Shown here in pieces: positions 34,401 to 45,700 of a stretch of 64,000 nt of DNA. The notes below the pieces were generated by a model. That model ran no database searches, was not told the origin of the DNA, and saw only the letters and a list, made by a program, of their open reading frames with translations. This DNA is from Omphiscola glabra (Eukaryota; Mollusca; Gastropoda; Lymnaeidae). Position 1 is the stretch's first letter. Every line of letters begins with the position of its first letter. The stretch spans positions 10,005,012 through 10,069,011 of the forward strand of contig OZ024809.1 in assembly GCA_964017045.1 (NCBI GenBank), read 5' to 3'. The position numbers were made by a program, and so were the translations under genes.

Positions 34401-34738
34401 CAGGTGCGCGCCTGTCTTTATGATAACGAATGTGTAGCGCTTTAGACCATCGCACACCCTTTGCCACAGTTGTGTTTGAGTGGTTTTGAGGAGTACTCAC
34501 CGCTGCCCATCGTCGCCTGCTGTTGCACTTGCCCAGTCAGTAACTGTATGTGACGTCTACATTCCGAAAGTGAGTGTTCGTAACTCTGAATCTGCGTCCG
34601 CAAATTGCTGACAACTTGAGACATGTCTTGTTGTTGTCTCCTGCCCCGGGATGGGGTGGAGAGTACATCAGAAAAACTTGAAAATAACATCACTGTCAAT
34701 AATAAAATTCCTAGTGGTCTCAAATAGAATTCCCCCAT
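31420..34738 (-). CDS. Predicted secreted coiled-coil protein with Pro tract and Thr-rich mucin-like tail
   Basis: Three exons read on the minus strand: 34738-34501, 32935-32481, 31932-31420. Junctions are GT-AG (gtgagt donor and tttttcctag acceptor; gtaagt donor and ttttgtttcag acceptor) with phases 1 and 0, giving 401 aa. Residues 1-27 form a signal peptide (RPLGILLLTVMLFSSFSDVL core), followed by basic SRGRR. Residues about 38-75 and 110-175 are Gln/Glu/Arg-rich heptad-like helices with spaced Cys (SECRR, TQCANR, RSCISQ). A PAPAPAPAWW motif lies near 215. Exon 3 starts with a short helical segment (DWTQVIRQRQQWLAFVNEAL), then a run of about 17 Pro, then about 100 residues mostly Thr with Pro and Lys, ending TTTPC. 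This composition suggests heavy O-glycosylation and disulfide-linked coiled coils, so a mucus, adhesive or capsule protein is an inference. No family was recognised. Confidence 0.8.
32245..32455. repeat. 25-bp minisatellite in intron 2 of the secreted-protein gene
   Basis: About eight units containing gggacagagtgacctattgt, alternating with a taggcgtaggacagagtg form. It lies close to the exon 2 donor (32480). Confidence 0.85.
33541..33715. repeat. 22-bp minisatellite in intron 1 of the secreted-protein gene
   Basis: Eight units of 22 bp containing gtgtaggacatgggcacccg, with little divergence. Minus-strand open frames across it (33738-33529 and others) are repeat translations. Confidence 0.92.
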
Positions 34739-34904
34739 GTCTGACGTGCAGTTTTAATAACCACCAACAATAATCTAATTTTTTAAAAAATAATAAAGAA
34801 ATGTGTTCTTAATCCGTCTCTTAAACAGTTTTAATTTACATCTTCTGGTTTATTCCTTGTGAAAATTCTGGCATAAAATACTGTTCACGGAGAACTCAGT
34901 TGAG

Positions 34905-34914
34905 CTTATATATA
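34905..34914 (-). promoter_or_regulatory. Candidate TATA box of the secreted-protein gene
   Basis: On the minus strand TATATATAAG lies about 167 bp upstream of the ATG at 34738. That would put a start site near 34880 and a 5' UTR of about 140 nt. TATA-driven promoters suit strongly expressed tissue-specific secreted proteins, but AT-rich surroundings make chance matches likely. Confidence 0.35.
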
Positions 34915-35917
34915 TGCCAGTAAAGCATACTTGAGCCAATAGTAATTAAACTATAAATTTGGGGGTCAACATTGCCCCCAGCAACTGCGCACCCTCTCTT
35001 TCGTATGCCCTGAATGGATGCATACACAACACTAAATTATTAATTATGACAAGTGAATTGTAATTACATCCTGTCTGCTGTCATTTAGAACGTCTCATCG
35101 ATATTAGTCACCATTATCAAAGACACAAGCATTCTATAAATGTTATATACAGAAATTTGATAAGCCGAGACCTATATAGAGAAATAGGGAAAGGGGGAAT
35201 ATGGGGGGGGGGGGGTGAGAGGAGATTGAGAATAGAGAAAACGAGAGCTGTGTCCTTAGGGGCATGATGACATGTTGCGATATTCGGGTGAACGAAATCC
35301 AGCGACTTTGTGACAGCTTGTATCTTTTCGTGACATTTATTAAACGAGCAGAGATAAATCGGTTTGTCAATGAATACAGCACCGTATGGCGTTAGTTGGA
35401 AGTATAATTAAGACATGACACATTAGTTATTGTTATTTAGTGTAGCCCAAAAGTTGTCAGGGGAGAGTAAGTATGGAAGGAGTGATCACGGCCGGCGTGG
35501 CTGCAAAAAAAAGGGGGTGGGGGTGGGTGTCCGATATTGGAGGTCTGTAAATGATAACCCATGCAGTTGTAAAATATTTAAAACATATTATTTGAACGCG
35601 CAGTGTGACCGCAAGTAGAAATCTAAAATAAAATAAGGATGGCATAACAATTTTATTATGTTATTGGTCAATTTAAATATTTTTTCTGTGTATCACCAAA
35701 GGCAGTAATGAACTCAAATTTGATAGAAGATTATAATAGCCTAAATCAGTTTTCTCAGCCTACGGCCCAAGGGAACGTGAATATATATGTAGGGAGAAGA
35801 AAATATAATTTCAAATTTTTTATCTTGACAATAATGAGAAAAAACCAAACAAACAACAAAATGATATTTATTAATATAAAGGCCTACTGTATTGTTACTA
35901 TAAATATATATATATCT
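34915..35917. other. Intergenic, no gene recognised
   Basis: AT-rich sequence with a G run near 35200 and another near 35512-35525. No exon-like segment was identified. Confidence 0.5.
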
Positions 35918-36228
35918 ATGGCATCCTTCCGTCTTCGCGAGACGATGGAGTAGCTATGTAGTACTACACTTTGACGAGCGGCTCACTGGCCAATCTGCTC
36001 CTCGTGAAGTGACGTCACCAGTACAGCTACTTGGCCTGGGCGGTGATTTATGGAGACCAGCTGTTGCCCATGGCAGCAGATCCCCACCCTCCACACAACC
36101 AGTGGATCCAAGGGAATGACAATTGTCAATACAGCTTGGCACTGACTGCGTCGCAGGAGTTGACGAAATTACATTGTTATCGGCGTTAGATCGACTTCGG
36201 GACTCCATTTCCGGATTTGGGTTTACCA
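35918..36228 (-). mobile_element. SINE core and tail, copy 4 (no tRNA head)
   Basis: Read on the minus strand it contains ggaaatggagtcccgaagtc, caactcctgcgacgcagtca and the terminal gacggaaggatgcc. These correspond to the core and tail of SINE copy 1 (2200-2585). The tRNA-like head is absent, so it is truncated or belongs to a relative sharing only core and tail. It includes a stretch not seen in the other copies. Confidence 0.7.
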
Positions 36229-38711
36229 CCGTATTCTTACCATAGCTTCCCGCATTGAATTTGTATATTTATATCAGTACATATTCATCACTTCCCCGAT
36301 TTTTGAACAATTTCGGTATTCGTGAAATCGCGTGTCAGCCATCTTTAATATGATGTATCACATCAAATATATATATCCGAAATCTCAGTGCTCTTCTTTA
36401 TCTCAGCGGCTAAGAAAGGATGAAGCGTAGGGTGTGGGAGTGGGCCTCCCCGGGCGTCACCTTTTCTTCAGATGGAAGGTTGAATTTTTGGCCAACTCCA
36501 TAGTTTTTTTCATGGAAGGGTGCGACAAAATTCTAGGCCCACCCTAGACGGCACTTACTCTTATAATATAGCAAATCCACTGCTTTATCTTGGAGGCATT
36601 TTGCCGCCGCACGCCTATCATTATCTTGCGGCACACCTATCATTATCTTGCGGCACATCAGTGTCTAGCGGTACACAGGTTGCGGAAATCTGATCTAGAT
36701 AACTAGTTCTCAAACTTTTTTCGGCCAAATACTCATTCCTAGAGCATAAAATAGTTTAACCCCGATACTAACTTTATTCAGGAATACATTTTGGGGACCC
36801 ACTTAAGTAGGATAACACGATACAATCTAAGAGAGCAACATATGAAAGAACTTTTAAATTAGTAAAAGAAAAATGAAATATATTATTTTCATTTTCAGTT
36901 TTGTTAAAAAAATTATTAACCCAGCAATGTAAGTAGATTTATGTAGATATAGTTTACAATGGGTCAAAACAAAAAGGTACCTTTCATGTTTCAGACCAAA
37001 CAGGATGTTTCATTATGGGCATGCGCAGACAAGTCGATCTGAGGAATTTCTGTAGAAACTGTCAACAAAAGTAGGCGAACACCAGCGGGCTACATGGTAC
37101 AACGATGAACCGGATTAATTTATTTTTTAGACTATGTTCCCCCAATCATTGTAAGGTATTACTACACATAAGCTATTGAGAGATGTATTTAATATATGTG
37201 TTGCATTATTTCTGTTAAAAAACAATCGCTGACTAATGACTGTTTTGGCTTTGGTGTGATTTGAGTGAGTGCACTCTCAGTCAGGCTGAGTGGAGATAAA
37301 TTTATAGTGTGACACTTAATTGACTTGAGTTCATTGGGTAAATTCAGACAATTGGTGCAATGACATATCACATGACTGCCATTTTAGTTTCCACGACCGT
37401 GAACTTTTATAATGCACTGTCACTAAACCTAACCTAAATGCAAGTACTTTTGTAAAAAATTCAAAAATTTTGTAAAAATAAACCAACAATGGCATAGTAG
37501 TTGAATAGAGCATATTTTCAACAAAATTAAAACACCAAAATCATATTTTTAGCTTTTGTAGTTTTAAAGTTATGAACTTTTAAAGGATGACTTTGTTTGT
37601 CTTTTTTTAACATGGCTAACATGGACCTCATCGCCACATTCTGTGACCCAATTCTGCTGTTCGCGTCACGAGCTAAATAACTCGTTTTAATGAATATTTT
37701 ATACGACTTTTATTTTCAGAACTAATGCTGTATTAAAAAATAATGTGATACAATTATATATAAATTATAATTTATCTAACTATGCACCTTGTATATCAGT
37801 AAATTTAATATAATGTATAAATATAAGGCTTTTCTGTTTACCAAATCTACGGCTTCCTTATACCACTATATGCTATATAGTCTATATAAGGCAATGCATC
37901 CCCTAAAATACTGTTTGGGATCTACTTATTTTGAACTTTCAACTTTGGCACATGACTAATTAATTAAAACTTTCCCTGACCAATGGTTGAATAGTTTTTG
38001 CACACAGTAGCAAACTCTTATGAATGAAACTCTGAGGTGGTAGTACGGTATAGCCATTATGCAAGTGGCTGTGAATGGTTGCCCATGGTGACCTTTTGCA
38101 CACAGAGAATTCTGATCATTGATAATATGGACTCTACCGGGTTTTTAAAGCTCAAATTAAAACATTCCAGTTTAAATGTCTTTCAAATGCATTCTGAAAC
38201 ACAAGTTATCAAATATTTTGAAGTATATAGTGGTAATAATTGAATATTTCCTAAGCTAAGTATCGGCGTCTTCCGCCATTTAAAAGGGGGCATGATCACT
38301 AATCCAAAATGGCCTGGTCGACCTGTGCATAATGAGGTCAACTTTGAAGAGAATTGATAAAATGTTTAATGAGCTAGCGCAATGAAATTTTGCACAGATA
38401 TACTTACAATTAATATGAAAGACCTACCATGAATAATTAGACCAAATTTTTTAAAAGATGTCTTATATTGACATACGATTTTCCTCACTTAAAGTCGTTT
38501 TAATGAAAAAAATAACTCAATGGGAATGAAGGTCAACACATCTAACGTAATGGGCGAAGTTAGACCTTAATTATGGACCAAAAGGACGCCTGATTTATTA
38601 TAATTACATGCACACAAAAAATTAAAAACTCGGATTCCATTGCGCCGACCCCTATTTCCGATACAAATTTTCTAGGAGTGTCCCTTGCTTCGGCAAAGTA
38701 CCTACTAAATG
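36229..38711. other. Intergenic, repeat debris, no gene recognised
   Basis: Near 36600-36830 two degraded hAT-like ends are visible: gcggtacacaggttgcggaa and actagttctcaaactttttt. The rest is AT-rich with no exon-like segment. Confidence 0.4.
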
Positions 38712-38951
38712 TATCCCTTAACCTAACCTGAACCCTAAATTTATCCCTAATGGCACCAATAGTTGGAATTAGCCAAAAAAATAATTCACTTAGGCTAATT
38801 TGGAGAAATATGCCCTAAAGTCATTCGCATGTTTTTTCCCTGGTTCCAATAGGGTCAAAACCCTGGTTACGATGGGGTGAAAACCCTGGTTCCGATAGGG
38901 TCGAAACCCAGGTTAGGGATATGTTTAGGGTTCAGGTTAGGTTTTGGGATA
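38712..38951. repeat. Inverted repeat with 39-bp arms
   Basis: The left arm 38712-38750 (tatcccttaacctaacctga...) and right arm 38913-38951 are inverted copies with few mismatches. About 160 bp separate them, including tandem ccctggttccgataggg-like motifs. It may be the core of a foldback element. Confidence 0.7.
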
Positions 38952-39460
38952 CAATTAAGGTTCGGGGATGCAGTTAGGACATAAGTTTGCGGATCGCTGC
39001 ATCCAAGAGGGCGGCCACGGTACTATCTCTCCAAATTTACCTTAACCTATTTCGTTATTATATGTTTATTACAAGTAATAAAAAAAGTGAGTATTTTTAG
39101 CTAACATGCCGCCATGTCATACCGTCTTTTTGTTAGAATACAAAAACCGCTTAAAATATTGTGCGTGATATAAAAAAGTACATAATATTCATGAAGCATT
39201 TGCCATTCACCTCACTATTGTGGTAAGGCCAAGATAACTCTTCTGTCTTCAAAGTAGGCAAGTAGGTACTTTGACATAAATATTAACTATTGACACTTTT
39301 GTATTGTCCGATTGCCATAAATGATACATCATATTAAAGGGATAGCTATAAGTATAAGATTTCCAAAAACATAATTTTCATCTATCTTTTATAATTATAG
39401 TAGTGGAGTTATGATTTTTTGTTTGTTGAATTTTATACACCTATTATTTAATCTATATAT

Positions 39461-40869
39461 CAAACCTTGTAACTCTTACGATTTTGACATACAATATATG
39501 ACTTTGAGGGGTCTTTTATGATTATATGCTGAGACCTGTCAGAACTGTGATTTTAAGAGACCAGAATAAAATAATATATGGTATTCCTGTAGTTTTTAAG
39601 ATTAAAAAAAAATAAAATAAAACGGCATTTTCAGATGTTAGTTTTAACTCCTTTCTCCAGCAATGAATGGACAGAGAAATACCATTGGTTTGGGACAATC
39701 CAAAATTATATTACATATGCACTGAGAGGAAAAAGGGGTGGTGTTGACTTGCATACTGGTGTGCATAGGAGGAGGAGGAGTCTAAATGTTTTTAAAGGGT
39801 ATAAAATAACACCACCAAGTTTCATTATGATCGTGATTTTTGGTGTTTTCACAGGGAACTTGCTAGATACAGCAACTGTAATATTTAGAGTGTTTGCACT
39901 AGTGACAATTTAGTAAACATTCGCTTTTATTGGCTTTGGTGCTGTATGAGGTAATTTTGTGTCGTAAATATTTCGTTCTTCGGCTGAATGGTGACAATTG
40001 CAAAAATGAACAATACTAAATTTTTATTTTATTTTTTAAAATGCATTCTCAACTGCTCCACACAGCAGCATTAGATTTTCACTTGTTTTACAAGATCTAG
40101 CTAGCAGGATTTCAAATCTATTTTTAGAAGTCACTAATAAACCAGCACTCCTCTTCCCTTCTCCCAATACAGCTTGCGGTAGTTATTAGGGTACAATATG
40201 GAAAATAAAATCAGGCTCCTAGACTTAATACAGGGGTAGGCAACCAACAGCCTGCTACGTTAAATATTGTGGCCCATGTATGTATCACAAATGAACTTAT
40301 TTCTTGATTCAGTTAGCAATTATTTTCATTTTTGGCATAAACTTTCATTTGAAATATGCATAAATCACTTTTTTGTACACGCCATTTCTGTGTACCTGTC
40401 CCTTTCTTTTGAACTGATTAAAAAATATAAAGGAATAAGTAATAAATTATGAAACAATTTTACTATTTAGTAACTACTAAAATAAAATGATTAATATAAA
40501 TACAGCTAGTAAGAGGAACCTAATTTTGTAGAATGATGCAAAACTATATTCAGGAATATGCAAAAGTGCATACCTGCATTTTGAATTTATAAAAAAATAT
40601 TCTGGGAAGATGGCTCAGCCTCCTCCCTAACCCCACCCCCACTTTTGCTATGGTGACTTTGATGGGCATCCTCACTTTCTGCTCCCCCACCAGCTGCATC
40701 TTTATCTATCAAAGTTGCAAATGATGGGCATCTTTTTTTGTTGTTGCAATAATGCACTTTATATAGATATATAAACTTCAGTCATCTACTTTGACGTATT
40801 GCACGTTTTGAGATGGTAAAGTATTATCTGAGACTATATTGTTCTATTTTGGGAGTGTAACCAGGTCTG
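39461..40869. mobile_element. DNA transposon with cagacctgtt-type ends and 6-bp target duplication, copy 2
   Basis: This 1409-bp element is similar over much of its length to 15089-16377; shared landmarks include ctagatacagcaa, gctttggtgctgtatga and tttttagaagtc. The left end is decayed (caaaccttgtaactcttacg) and the right end is accaggtctg. It is flanked by 6-bp atatat duplications (39455-39460 and 40870-40875), although that sequence is of low complexity. No intact transposase is seen. Confidence 0.8.
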
Positions 40870-40875
40870 ATATAT

Positions 40876-41337
40876 TTTACCCCCAAAAATGTGACTCACT
40901 TTTCAAATTTCTGCTCGTTGCTGCCCACAACATTTTTGTTTTTAAAGATAATTGCACAAAATTTTTAGGAGACATTTAAAATGTAATATACAAAAAAAAG
41001 AACAACAAAACTTATACATTACATCAACTTTTTAATTTTGGATAACTTTATTTGAAGTTATGTTAAAAAAATCATGAGCAGAAAAATATGTAAAATTATT
41101 ATTTGTTTAGGCAAAAATAAAACAACATGTTTATTGTATTTAAATTAAATATATGCTTCATTTATATTTTAAATCAATTCTTATAATTAATAAAATAGGT
41201 AAGTAGAAGTTTTTCTTTAATATAAATGAAATTATAAATAAAAACTACTAAATTCAATCATGAGACTAATATGAGCATACATGTACTAATATGTGATTAA
41301 ATTTTAAAAGGTAATAGGATGATCTGCCTGTCATTTT
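40876..41337. other. Intergenic; candidate minus-strand poly(A) signal
   Basis: AT-rich sequence without exons. TTTATT at 41130-41135 reads as AATAAA on the minus strand, about 200 nt beyond the stop codon of the orphan exon at 41508-41338. Confidence 0.4.
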
Positions 41338-41508
41338 CTATGTAGACAGCTCTACAGACTTCTTGGTCTTGTTGATGAATCCCAAAATCTCTCCTTCATA
41401 AACTTTGTCTTTGCCATCTACATCCAAACATGCCTTATTGTCAATGGAAAGAATTCCACAAAGTTCTTCAATAGAAAAATAATATTTTCTCTTGTACCCA
41501 AAAGAAGC
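41338..41508 (-). CDS. Orphan terminal coding exon (56 codons plus stop), unknown gene
   Basis: Read on the minus strand, a polypyrimidine-AG acceptor (gttttttccag) is followed by 56 open codons and a TAG at 41340-41338. It has no Met start, as expected of an internal or 3' exon. The peptide begins ASFGYKRKYYFSIEELCGIL, continues with DVDGKDKVYEGEILGFI and ends KKSVELST. Its balanced composition stands out from the AT-rich flanks. A minus-strand AATAAA lies about 200 nt further on. Upstream exons should lie above 41515, placing the gene head-to-head with, or overlapping, centrobin; I could not find them between 41515 and 42730. It may be a real last exon or an exon fossil. I do not recognise the family. 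Confidence 0.5.
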   Translation of the reverse strand, partial: ASFGYKRKYYFSIEELCGILSIDNKACLDVDGKDKVYEGEILGFINKTKKSVELST

Positions 41509-41783
41509 CTGGAAAAAACATCAAATCATAATCCTGAATCTACACAATTTCGAGTTTCTTTTTAAATAATATTCAATTTTTGTGTTTGCTAAAACTTATT
41601 TATTTTTTGTTTGTTATTTGATATACGGTATTAAATATTTGTCCATGTAAACTGTTTTTCTATGTCCTTAAAGACACACAGTAAGTAGGCTAGGTATTAG
41701 AATGTTGCATTAAGCTAACTTAACAATTAATTAGATTTATAATTAAATACCTTATTAAAATTTTTTAAAATACTAATTTTAAT

Positions 41784-41951
41784 TACCATACTTTACCGAC
41801 TATAAGACGCACCTTAATTTTGAAGCAATTTTACAACAAAAAAAAACAACATTTTTACCATTTATATTAATTTCAAGTATAAGATGCACCAGAATTTTGT
41901 AGGCAATTTTTCAAAGAAAAAAGTGCATCTCATAGTCCATAAAATACAGTA
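41784..41951. mobile_element. Palindromic MITE (ctataagacgcacc type)
   Basis: The left end is taccatactttaccgactat followed by aagacgcacc. The right end, inverted, reads tactgtattttatggactat followed by gagatgcac. The terminal inverted repeats are about 30 bp with several mismatches. The element is about 168 bp and non-coding. Confidence 0.75.
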
Positions 41952-42180
41952 GGCCTGTAATTGCCGTTGTAGTAATATAACAATAGGCTTAGGCCTAAAT
42001 GGAATGTAATAAAAGACTATAGGATTATGACAACTGTTTTTTTTAAATAAGTTACATGTAAGACTAATTTTATTGATATTCTCCCAAATACATAGTCATT
42101 AATAAGAGAATAACAATTATTGCTATTACTATTATTCAACAATTAATTATTGATTCAATAATGAGAACGGATAAAATGGG

Positions 42181-42269
42181 TACCATATTTTCACGTATAT
42201 AAGACACAAAGTTTTACGTACCCCGTATCCAGGGTGCCTCATATATAGGTGCGTCTTATGTAAAATATC
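42181..42269. mobile_element. Small MITE (tatataagac type)
   Basis: Left taccatattttcacgtatat plus aagac and right (inverted) tgatattttacataagacgc form imperfect terminal inverted repeats of about 25 bp in an 89-bp element. Its ends resemble those of the MITE at 41784-41951. Confidence 0.55.
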
Positions 42270-42730
42270 ACACACCACAGTCATGCTCCTAGACTGTTTA
42301 GTTTAAAATCTAAAGCCTAAATTGAAACATTCCAGCTCAGGTTTCATAAGAAAACTGTGAATGAAATAGCCTAGGCCTATAAATAGGTTTTAGGCTCATC
42401 TCACTTAGGCTAAAATTTAAGTTAAATAAATAATGTGTTACACCAAAAAAAAAAAAAAAATGTAAGTTGGACAGCATTAAAAAAAATAATTTTAAAAAGC
42501 AGGTTCTAGTTCTAGGTGTGTCAGTATCGGTTTTTCTATTTTCACCGTGAGAGGGGTATGTGATATGTGGCATGTGATATGTGATAGGTATAAAAAAATA
42601 TTAATGATATAAATTATATACTATGCTGTTAACGCTTTTATGAAAAGCTTTTTTCTTGTTTTATTTTTAGAGCTGAATATGCTTATTTTTTTATATGTAC
42701 CCCTAGGTCACTGTGTAATGAATTTACAAT

Positions 42731-45700
42731 ATGATGGACGGCCAAGCAGAAAATGATGGAGTGACTGGTGCTTACTTGGTGAGTTCAGAAGATAATGAGG
42801 GTGTCGAACATGAGAATTCTGGCTTGGAAACTGCCAACATGGAGCAGATGCATGTCCAAGAAGATGACTTTGAACAACCTGATGGTCAGAGAAACTCGCT
42901 GAGCCTCGATGATGACGGAGGTACTCACTTTGACTTCCACTCTCAAGAATGTGTCATTAGGCGAACTGGAGCAATCAGAGATGCAAGTCCTACCCTCCAA
43001 GGAGTATCTCATGACAATGACATGATGTTTAATCCACTGCAGCGATTAAATTTTGACGACGATGCGTTTGCTGACGATGATGTCCAGGAAGACGACGATG
43101 GCGAGAATGAAGATGATGAAGTAGATAACGAAGACTGTGTTGAAGCTCAAGGTCACATTGGACATAATATAAGTTTGGTTGAGAGAGAGTATATGCACCA
43201 TCGCCCAGCTGTAAATGGGTCTGACTTGGCGGAACAAGGTGCATGTGGAGGGGCCATGTTGGCACATGATCAAGGGCAGAACATTCGAATTATTGAAGGT
43301 CACGATTCTTCACTTTTGGATGACGGGGGGAATTCCCCATATGGGTTCAGTTTTCTGCAGACCCAGGTGATTCAACTTCCAGCAATGTCTCCTGTTGGAT
43401 CAGGCCATGTACACAACAGTAGGTTAGAGGAAGAGTCTCACAACCTGTATGATAGTCTGGAGAGGGAGGACGGGGCACACCGCTACGAGGATTCAGATGA
43501 GAACGTCTTAGAAAATAATACATCAGAGTACTTCAGTGCTGGCAGCATGACACTGATGGCTGTCAACTCACATGGCCCAGACAGTGACGCTCTTTGGGCA
43601 CAGGAGGAAAACTCTGACCACGGGACTTACCTCACTCACTCCCAGCAACATTTCCAACACAGTCTTGATCCAAACAGTGCCCAGCAGCTGAGCCCACCAA
43701 GAAACTTCCAGGTTGAGCCCGTTGGCATGTTTGGGGCAAAGCGGCGGGGTGGCGCTTTCATGGGTGAAGGTAACATGGGTGGGTATGGGGACACACAAAG
43801 CAATGAGGAGGACAACACAGATGCTCTCAGCCTTGAGCTTAGTGAAGAAGGTCTGTTGCAGAACACTCAAACCTATGCCCAACCTGTGCACAGTGTGCCC
43901 ACAAACTCAGTCAGCTGTAGTTCCATGCAAGCCGGCCGGGGTGATCTGGTGCATCATAATACACACAAGGACTGGAACAGTAACTGGCCACAGGCCAACG
44001 GCCAGCCTGGTGGGTATGAGGTTACAGAACACTTAAGATCCTTAAACTCTCAACCCAAAAATTTGGCCAGAAGTCAAGGTTTATTGAAGAATGAGCCAGG
44101 TCAAAGTCACGATGAAGGGGATGGAGTGGATACACAGGTAGACCGTAGGCAAGCCGGCGCAGGGAGCTCAGCCTTGGCCAGTGATCAAAACCAGTCCGCG
44201 GGTGATAGCATCAAGGCGGCAAAGAAGCCTGCCAATAACAAAGTACAGCCACGTCGACCTGCTGTTCAGGGTTCGGCCTCATCTGGTGACAGCAGAAAAA
44301 CAGGGGCAGTTAATCCACGTCCTGTTGTGCAAAATCCTCCAGGCCCTGTTAAAAAAACAAATTCTGCCGTCAGGCCCTCTAATCTGGCAGAAAAGGCTCC
44401 AAAAGGCAATATTGGTGTGCGTTCAATAAATGGGTCAGAGCCAGCCAAAGGGAATAATGGTGGGCTGTCAAGCACTGCCAACCCTCAGTCTCGGCCCCAA
44501 TCTGGACACATATCAGCATCCTCCCATACCCTATCCAATATGGCATCAGTTACTAATGTTAGCACAAACAGTCGAGTCAGTGGTGTTGGGAAGGAGTCTC
44601 ACATGACAAGCAGCACACAGGGCCGAATGGCTGGCCAGGTCATATCCAATACAGAAAACAGTTATTCTTCCATTTTACCACAAAGGGAGGACTTGGGCCA
44701 GGCAGAGGCAACGCATTTATCAACAAGTAATGGTTCTCTGGCAACCATGCCCCAACAGAGCTATCCACAAATGTCTCATTCGTTTGACCGTATCCGTGTT
44801 TCCTCCAATCAACATCAGCTGGACCTAAGAGCATCCCAGTCCTTTAACAAACCCAGGTCGTCTTGCAGTAGTGTTCATAGTTCTTATCAAAATTTATCCA
44901 TCCAAGGGGATCACACCTGCGATTCTCAGGCTAATGTTCAAAACCTGCCACCACGTCCGAATGACAGCCACAGTAGGGGAAACACCGGTGTTGGCTCCCA
45001 CCACCGCCCGCCACATCAAGCCTACGGTGGTCAGGGTTTGCCCCTGCAGCGCACTCAGTCTGGTTTCCCTATTCAACCTCCATACTCACAGCTGGGCGGT
45101 TTGGCTGGACAGGACAGCGGTCACCTGACCTACCACTCCCAAATGGATGGCTTTAAAAGAGCAGCTCTCAAATTACCCGAGGTGAGTTGGTTTGTGTAGT
45201 GTACTTTAATTATAAAGCTTAAATAGCCAACCTGTTACATGATCACACTAGATCTGTAGACTAGAAGCTCATTGGTCTGCAATAAGATTTTCCACAGGCC
45301 TATTCAATGTACTGTACCTGGAGAAAATTACATAGATCTCCTTTGACCCGCCCATAAGCTGACCACCCACGTATTCCATTGAAAGATTTTTTTAAAAGTT
45401 GGCCTTAGAACAAGTATATACCATAGCTAACCATGAACAAAAGAACCCAAACCACACACACACAATCCCCCCCCCCCTCCCGGTTGGTGGAAGACATTAG
45501 GTAACTTGACAGGGTACTGTAAAATCATGTTTTCCCAATCAGTTGGGTATTTTTAAAATTTTAATTACTTGTTACCAGACTAACGCAATTGCTGATTCTG
45601 TGGAAAATATAACTTGTTTTTAAGAAGAAAAAAAAGATATATAGCTAATTTGGTTGCGCTTTTCAGTGTGTCTCCCAGTCTGGATCCCACCATGGTCATT

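Noticed and set aside
39635..39913. 92-codon plus-strand frame
   Set aside because: Lies within the non-autonomous transposon 39461-40869 and is not conserved in the related copy at 15089-16377.
43029..43891. Several minus-strand frames opposite centrobin exon 1
   Set aside because: Shadows of a long coding exon; the plus frame continues in phase into 25 further exons.
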